Shown: piece after piece, positions 56,720 through 64,000 of the stretch
Numbering within the stretch: the first letter of the stretch is position 1
How the letters are laid out: each line of letters opens with the position of its first letter
Assembly: GCA_025642065.1 (NCBI GenBank)
Contig: JAODUP010000159.1
Coordinates: forward strand, 234,501 to 298,500
Length of the DNA stretch: 64,000 bases
Direction of reading: 5' to 3'
Source: Paralvinella palmiformis
Lineage: Eukaryota > Annelida > Polychaeta > Terebellida > Alvinellidae
Notes under the pieces: generated by a model
Seen by the model: only the letters and a program-made list of their open reading frames with translations
Databases searched by the model: none
What the model was told of the DNA's origin: nothing
Program-made: the position numbers and the translations under genes

Positions 56720-57599
56720 TGTCTGAGAGTGACACCTGATGGCTAGAACAAAGTTCTAACAGGCCGGGCTCCAGAGACAGAGATTGTTAGATATTACCAA
56801 CAAGAACACAATCAGAGTTTACCAGCTGCCTAAGATGTCACCGGTGTTGAGTTTGTTTGTGGGTTTTTTTATTATAAAATCGGTTTTACATTTCAGATGT
56901 AAAGCTTCCAGTTATCGTCATAAAAAGCTAAACATTACTTATTTATGATTGAGTGAACGGGATGTTTAACAGATCATGTGGGGTTTTTTTCTGACCAAAG
57001 AACCTTCTAGTGTAGCGCGTTACCACCTCAGCTGTTACCCCTACCAGTCAGGCAGCTGGCTTATATAATGACAGCTGTAATATTATACCTTACTGAGCCA
57101 TGTTTGCTGTATTGTTCTACTGTAAACTGGCGCCATTAATTGTTCTTTTAGGTAAAGGTTGGTCTTGTTGAAATGCAGTGGATACACCTCTGTGAGTGCG
57201 AGTAAGCGTATAGTGGCAGACTTCAGCTTTGATAACGACTTTCATGTAAATATAACGACTAAATGATAATAAATATTGTTTGTTATGGTATTTTAATAAT
57301 ATTATTCTCACTAATTAGATATTGTACTGTATTACATGAGGTTTAATTATAATAATAACATAAATTGAACAACTGTTTTATGTTATTGTAATGATTATAT
57401 TACATGTACCATCATTATTATCATTGTTATTAATATTAATGACACTGCCGACACTGACCTGTACAACCCAGAGTTCAGCTATTTTAAAAATGCACAACAA
57501 ATTGTTAAATATTTACATGTGTTAATGTAAATGACATGACATTTTGTTCTTTAAATGTTACAGAGATACAACCTTTTTTTTCTGGTCACGAGTTAGATG

Positions 57600-57645
<46 letters not shown>

Positions 57646-58660
57646 GGTGTTGTGGTCATAAATGCTGCAGAACTTTATCCTAATCAGTGGTTTTGTTAGA
57701 AGCCAACACTCGGATCATTTTACCTGCCTTAACTCTCACGTAGAGAGACCCGGCTACTTTCGTTTCCAATGCCAATGGGACATCGTTTTGTGCCATTGTA
57801 AGCCCTTGGGGCTTACCAATATTTTTGTTGCCCGTATCAACAATATACAGGTGATACATATATGATTGATTCCCAGGTACAAGTAAAAATTATATTTCCA
57901 AAAAATCTACATTAGAATCAATTTACATTTAGCTAAAAGTTTAATTTTAAAATCATTTATTTAATCCATTGAAACCTGTGCTAAAAATCCCCTACAAGTC
58001 AACATGGAAAACCAAGTCTTAGCTGTGTCATTTATCCGGAAAATTCTGTCGGCTCAATCATTGGGTTATATCTTGATAAGTATTGCGTTAAATCCTTTGG
58101 AAAGACACAATCATTCAGCTGAAATACTAGTCTCAGTCTCCGTGTAATATGAAATAATTTGCTGAAAAAGTTCCAGTATTTACCGTTAGTGAAAAGATGC
58201 CATCCCCTATTAAGAGTGGGCGCCATAGCTGTCTCTAACCCGGGACCGCAGTTGGTAACCGATGCAACGCATTTCGCCTGGATCGGTCTATTCTCCATCA
58301 CAGTGTGAATACCCCCCCCCCCCCCGAATTCCAGATGATGTTGGCAGTGAGATATTACTGTTTATAAGTCAATCTGGGGAGGGGGTCGGTTATTCTAGAG
58401 AAAGCTTTACTGGTGTAATGACTGGTAGCCTAGTTAGTAATGTTGTCCATGTTATATAATTAATGTTAGGATTTAGATTAAGAAGGCCAATATATTATTG
58501 TGACAATTTTAGGACACGTTTGAGATTTAAATATTTAGTATTTATGAACCGTTAGGGATCAGTTGATTTTTTTATGTGTGCTAATTTTTTAACCTGTTGT
58601 TCAATACCCCAGTATTTAGATGTTTATCCTCGACTCTAATGTTACACCTCGGATGTTTAA
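56720..58660. other. Intergenic DNA, no gene recognised
   Basis: Contains a (TA)n run at about 57600-57641, a C-run at about 58311-58325 and a tRNA-like fragment around 58230-58280. Open frames at 57662-57865 and 58032-58301 have no family features. Confidence 0.55.
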
Positions 58661-58689
58661 ATGGCCATGGGCTGACTCATCGAGGAAAC

Positions 58690-58790
58690 GATTCCCACAT
58701 ACTCAGGTACAAGTCCGATTCGAACACACAACATGGAAAATTGCGATGCAACACTCTAGCCACTGGGTTACTCGGGCACCCTGGAAAGTA
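58690..58790 (-). mobile_element. tRNA-like SINE head (antisense)
   Basis: On the plus strand GATTCGAACACACAACATGG (box B in reverse), then CACTCTAGCCACTGGGTTACTCGGGCACCC, which reads on the minus strand as a box A region. Confidence 0.5.
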
Positions 58791-58874
58791 TTAATGAATT
58801 TCCCAGTTTATAAGAATACTATAATATTAGATAAGATATATGTCTTGAGAAAGAAATAACATTTTATTGGTTGG

Positions 58875-58990
58875 CTCTGACTAGAGTGCTGTACTAGAAG
58901 GCCAGAGCATCTCGGTTTGAATCCACACTGACAAATGGCTGAGCCCACCATAAAATGAATCCACCATAAAGGGAATACCTGTGAGTCTTG
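58875..58990 (+). mobile_element. tRNA-like SINE head
   Basis: GGCTCTGACTAGAGTGCTG and CATCTCGGTTTGAATCCACAC, resembling boxes A and B, followed by an unassigned body and a GT run at 59000-59020. Confidence 0.45.
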
Positions 58991-59739
58991 GAGAGAGAGT
59001 GTGTGTGTGTGTGTGTTTGTGGTGGCAGCCATTTTAATACACCGTTTACTTCTTGACAGAAGATGATCGGTTTAGTTCTATACACATACTAATCATCTTT
59101 CCACCCACATTATTGTTGACTTATGATGATGATGATGATGACGACCGGGAATTAGTTTATCCATTGACAGCCCCCCTGACCCCAAAGGTCTTTTTTATGT
59201 TAGTGTTATTAGCCAACGCCATTAGCCATTGGTTTAGCCATTGCTGTTAGAATGTTCTTAATATACCTGCTCCGCGCCACTGGAGGAGGTTTGTGATATA
59301 TGACCTTGTACAACCTTCACCTACAAGTTACTCTGTCATTGTCAAGGAATATTTGGGATGGGGGGAAGCCGGGATTGATGGAAACAAGGTTGATTGATTG
59401 GTGAATTGTGTGACATCTATGATACTGAAACGTACCACATATAACATATATGTCATTAGAGATCACATGTATAGCATATATGCCATATACATTACACATG
59501 TATAACACTAAAACGTCACATGTATAACACATATATGTCATTAGATGTATATAACATGACAGTGTTAGACAGTATTATAAAATATGATTATTAGAGTAGT
59601 GTGCGTGTCTGTGTGTGTGTTTAGCTTTGGTGCTTGTCACTGCCCCAGGGAAATAAATCCCATAAACAGTCATGACCCGGATTCGAACCCACAACTTGGA
59701 TGTTCGCGCATCAATGTGTAGGTTTGATTATAGTTGTAC

Positions 59740-59945
59740 TGTATATAGTTGTATATAACGGTATATAGTTGTATATAACGGTATATAGTTGTATATTATG
59801 GCATATAGTTGTATATAATGGCATATAGTTGTATATAATGGCATATAGTTTCATATAATGGTATACAGTTGTATATAATGGCATATAGTTGTATATAATG
59901 GATTAATGGTATGTGGTTGTATATAAAATTAATGGTATGTAGTAG
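59740..59945. repeat. 20-bp tandem repeat, about ten copies
   Basis: Unit ATATAGTTGTATATAATGGC, period 20 in the first part, then more irregular (GGTATGTGGTTGTATATAAAATTAAT). Confidence 0.85.
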
Positions 59946-60284
59946 TATATAGTCAGACAGTTGCTAATGTAGTCTTAAAATACCTTCTGTACTGTTGACC
60001 GTACACCAACATAATTTGTGAAAGTGTATCAGGATGTTTTGATGAGTCTAATTACAAAGATTGTTAATAGATCATTATTGATGGCCACTTTGCCAAGATA
60101 CAGGAAAGTTATAATACAATGACAATTAATATGTGTGTATAAAGTATGGAAAGGATAGCTGCAATGTTCATCTAAGCAAATGTTTATTTCATAGTAATCT
60201 TATGGAATCACGACAGTCTGACTATAAACGTGTTTACAGCACCGAAACAGGCTTAGTTCGGATAAAAACATTACATTATAAATA

Positions 60285-60535
60285 TAATAATGACCGAAAT
60301 TACCTTAATTGAGGGAGATGCATATGGTCTGTAATTTACTGCTTCGCCGTGAGGACTAATTTTAAATAAATTTACAATAGATAGCATATTCGGTGGAGAA
60401 AAGCTTGCCGGTTGCCTGGTTGGATGAAAACATCCTACTGTTGTGCCATGGCCGTGATTCGAACCTCCCGCACAACATGACCATGAATCATAAAGTGCCA
60501 CGCTCTTACCCACTAGGCCATAGAGGCGGGGTTAG
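60285..60535 (-). mobile_element. tRNA-derived SINE, family B, antisense copy
   Basis: On the minus strand CCCCGCCTCTATGGCCTAGTGGGTAAGAGCG (box A region), GAGGTTCGAATCACGG (box B), TTTTCATCCAACCAGGCAACCGGCAAGC, then TTTAAAATTAGTCCTCACGGCG and AAATTACAGACC. It has the same block order as 21030-21297, with a better preserved head. Confidence 0.75.
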
Positions 60536-60539
60536 TCGG

Positions 60540-61090
60540 GATTACTTGTTCTTCTGGACCTTGCTGATGCATTTGATACAGTTGGCCGTAATGTACTTTA
60601 TGTAGGTTTGAAGGACGTGTTTGGTCTATCGTGTAAAACACATGAATGGCGTCAGTATTATTTTGAACAAAGCTCCTGATGATCTATTATTAATATCCCC
60701 TCATGATCGTATAAACAAAACTCCTAGAATATGTAATAAAATCCTGTTAATTAGCAGCTGTTATCGGACTTGATTATGAAATTTAATGTCAAGCCCCCAC
60801 CTACGGGTCACGCGGTGTTGCTACTCATTGCGCATGTGCTGTGGATATTGGCTGTTGTTTATTTTATTTAGTTCAAAGTTAGGACTTTATAATTATATGC
60901 TGGCAATTTAATTGTTTTGATTGTGATCCGATTAACTGTATGGGCACCACCTCCGTACGTACCACCATTGGTAGGAACCTTCAGTGGCTCAGAGTCAGCA
61001 GCCAGTACGTGGAATTGAAAACAGGTCCACTCACATTGTGGTGGCATGTAATAACCACCGAGCCCCACCAAATACATCTATTAGCCGATC
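60540..61090. other. Intergenic DNA, no gene recognised
   Basis: No repeats or supported open frames seen. Confidence 0.6.
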
Positions 61091-61094
61091 ATGT

Positions 61095-61668
61095 TTCATG
61101 TATGCGCTGACCATATTGATATAAGCGGAGACCATGTTAATCCATGCTGAGACGATGTTAATGTATGTGGAGACTATGTTAATGTGTGCAGGGTCCATGT
61201 TAATGTATGTGGGGACTGTGTTAATGCGTGCAGGGACCATGTAATGTGTGTGGGAACTATGTTAATGTATGTGGAGACTATGTTAATGTATGCAGGGACC
61301 ATGTTAATGTATGTGGGGACTATGTTAATGTATGCAGGGACCCTGTAATATATGTGAAGACTATGTTAATGTATGTGGAGACTATGTTAATGTATGCAGG
61401 GACTATGTTAATGTATGCAGGGACCATGTAATGTATGCAGGGACCATGTTAATGTATGTGGGGACTATGTTAATGTATGCAGGGACCAAGTAATATATGT
61501 GGAGACTATGTTAATGTATGCAGGGATCATGTTAATGTATGTGGAGACTATGTTAATGTATGTGGGGACTATGTTAATGTATGCAGGGACCAAGTAATAT
61601 ATGTGGGGACTATGTTAATGTATGTGGAGACTATGTTAATATATACTTAGACCATGTTAATCTAGACA
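61095..61668. repeat. 21-bp satellite, about 27 tandem copies
   Basis: Unit GGGACTATGTTAATGTATGTG with alternation of TGTGG(G/A)GACTATG and TGCAGGGACCATG halves, so a 42-bp dimer is partly visible. Some units are 20 bases (GTAATG instead of GTTAATG). The 21-base period gives seven-residue repeat open frames such as NVCGDYV, which are artefacts. Confidence 0.9.
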
Positions 61669-61669
61669 G

Positions 61670-62206
61670 AGATCATGTTACCTCTCATCCCTCAGCCACA
61701 TAATTGTTTTCTGTAACATGACCCGTAACAACAATATAGAAAATGTCAGTCAGTTTTATGATTGATTTCCTTAGATTTAGAGAAGTGACAGGTGGTGAGG
61801 GAAATATGGCTCCCGTTACACTACTCCCGATAATTACTGCTAATTGGTCTGTTTATGATCCGTGATACCTATATAGGGATCTAATGACATATCATGGATT
61901 GTCAGTGGTCGATGTTACATATAAACCAGTCTGACGCGCGCACACACACGCATATGAACACACACGCGCACACAATACCCATTAGCGCGTATTTTATGAT
62001 AATTACACCTAATGTTGTCCACTTTTCACACAGTCTACATTATCGATATATACTATATAAATTTTACATCACAAATATGTTAAGTTGATACGATTACTAC
62101 AAACCTTCGATATACAGGATGACGTATATCAGTATTCTCTTTTGGCTAACGTATCGCCAATCCAGATAAATTGTTATAATAGTGCAGACTTACATAACAG
62201 TAATCC

Positions 62207-62257
<51 letters not shown>

Positions 62258-64000
62258 AAGGCAAACTGACTGTGTAGTAGACACTGTTTGACACCAGTCC
62301 TGGTATATATTGGAGTCTATAATATAAATTTATGTACGATATTCGTTCGTTTCTTATCACTTATGAAATATGAATTGGTAGAGACAGTGATGTTCTTGTG
62401 CTGATTACGTAGAAGATTGTCATAGTGATCATCATTTATCATCGTTCATCGTGATGATGATGATCTTATTGGTGATAATCTGGTGACTGATATTCAGCCA
62501 GTCCGTATTCATTATGGACAGCACATTAATATATGGCGTTACTTATGTTCTTGTATATTGTTATATAACTGGTATAACTCCCGCTGCACACATACACGCG
62601 CGCGCGCACACACACATGCAAGCACATGCATGCACACAATAGTGTTGTTATTATTATTATAGTAACATTTCTTGATCAGAACCCCTTCCACTGAGGTATT
62701 TCCATAACACAGTTAGTAGTGTAGTCTGTACTGTAGACCCCAAAGTTGTGGGATCAAATATCAGTTTTACCTCCATCTAAACATATGATACCGTGATGGT
62801 GCTGGCAGGTGTCCGTTTTCTGATCATATCGTTCTTAGAAGTGTGTTTTATATAAAGGTCATAAATTTTAGATTGCAAGTTTAATATAATTGAACTATGT
62901 CAGTTTTATTTTGTTTGTTACATTGTAATATACAGAATTATATTTACAAGAATTCCCACATCTAATATTCCGCCAATTAAACTACCAATTAAAACAATCT
63001 GTTGTGGCTCTACAACAAGTAGGTAATTATGTCGAATTATCATACTTGAACAATTTACATGTAAATATTTTGTATTTGTTCAGGTATATCTAGTGTATAA
63101 CTTATACAGTGTCTACCTTATACTATCAGACATATAGAATGACTGTTTATCGAAACACCTGTTGGTGGTTTCCTGCAATATTAGTGTTTTGTTTTCCCTA
63201 TGTCGGTGTTGTTTTCTTTTACTGTATGTTCTATATGCCAGTGTTCCAGCAGCTCGTTGTTTAGAAGAGAGAGAAAAAACACATCCAACTTTACGTTCTG
63301 TCATTGTCCTTGTCTGATGCTGACACGGCAGCAGCCTGCTGTTAACCAGTTGACCATCATCCAGTAGCCCGATCTTGTTGACAATCCAGTAGACCATCCA
63401 GCCATCGAAATAGGTGGCTTTTAACTAGTAATATGGAAGGTCATGAAAACAAAATGGATGGTTGAGTGGAATTGGGACCCGATTTTGTCTCGTCGATGGA
63501 ACTTGGCTGACCTCATTAATCTTAGTTATATGAACAGAATATCTATATATATATATATCTATATATATATATATATATATTAATATATATATAATTGCTT
63601 ATGATTGCGTTTTATTTGTCATGTCAGCGTGGCCTGCGCGCATGTTGGTCGATTCATAAACATGAGACAGCGCAGGTAGTTGTTATGTCAACATGTCTTA
63701 CACATGGTGGTTGTTGCATAAACATGTGACAAGCACAGGGTTAGACATATGATATAATTGTTATGGTGTCATTATAGGATATTTGGTTGTCGTGTCAACA
63801 CGAGGTACACGTAGTAGTCGTCGTGTTAACATAGGACACTAGATGGATTAAGTGTTTGTCGGGTCAATATCGTAAGGACATATATTAGTATTATTATGTT
63901 GACAAATGATGGATGGAACACTGGCTTTATAAACATAGGCCACATATATTTAGTGATCGTTGCTTTTATCCACTTTAACCTAACTTTTATCACGTCCGCC
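61670..64000. other. Intergenic DNA at the window end, no gene recognised
   Basis: Holds a CG/CA run at 61936-61975, (TA)n at about 62205-62255, (CG)n/(CA)n at 62590-62637, a tRNA-like patch near 62690-62770 (GTTAGTAGTGTAGTC...GGGATCAAATATC), a (TA)n run at 63540-63592, and a loose repeat of GTCAACATG / ATAAACATG motifs at 63620-63860. The antisense open frame at 63113-63397 is not recognised. Confidence 0.55.

Noticed and set aside
61228..61597. Cys-containing repeat proteins (NVCGDYV and variants)
   Set aside because: Translation of the 21-bp satellite; no start context, no flanking coding sequence.

Overview
This is a window of eukaryotic nuclear DNA. It is AT-rich and intron-rich, full of di-, tri- and tetranucleotide microsatellites, minisatellites, tRNA-derived SINEs and decayed non-LTR retrotransposons. 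The one clear host gene is an invertebrate-type nicotinic acetylcholine receptor (Cys-loop) subunit. Gene style and repeats suggest a lophotrochozoan, most likely a mollusc. That placement is an inference: no sequence here identifies the species.

The receptor gene lies on the + strand in seven coding exons: 12748-12860, 13995-14190, 17628-17737, 25270-25727, 27976-28062, 28842-28960 and 32242-32658. All six junctions have GT..AG boundaries and compatible phases. Together they give 1500 coding bases (499 residues plus stop): signal peptide, ligand-binding domain with a 13-residue Cys-loop, M1-M3, a short cytoplasmic loop and M4. A CpG-rich stretch with a TATA box (11700-11900) is the likely promoter. 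The subunit has no vicinal cysteine pair in loop C (non-alpha type). Its M2 helix has glycine where the near-universal 9' leucine gate should be, and five consecutive M2 leucines are coded by a perfect (TTG)5 run.

Layout. 0.2-1.3 kb: pogo/Tigger-like DNA transposon relic interrupted by a SINE with a visible 9-bp target duplication; the matching empty site is in a second copy at 41.6-42.1 kb. 1.5-4.3 kb: CR1/L2-type LINE relic. 4.3-11.6 kb: AT-rich intergenic DNA with LINE fragments, including an antisense LINE at 8.0-8.95 kb. 11.7-32.7 kb: receptor gene. Its introns carry an antisense MULE transposase relic (16.2-16.8 kb), a nested 58-bp/18-bp minisatellite (17.8-19.0 kb), a possible Penelope-like fragment (19.3 kb), SINEs and long microsatellites. 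33.7-38.0 kb: a CR1/Jockey-like LINE split by an RTE-like element. 38.2-39.9 kb: duplicated dispersed repeat and AATCG-rich palindromes. 40.3-41.0 kb: 32-bp satellite. 42-64 kb: no supported gene; SINEs, LINE tails, a 20-bp array (59.7 kb) and a 21-bp satellite (61.1-61.7 kb).

The mobile-element open frames are all broken, and many apparent open frames elsewhere are translated simple repeats. I found no convincing tRNA, rRNA, CRISPR or bacterial-type operon. The most unusual item is the receptor's pore sequence and the repeat tract that encodes it.
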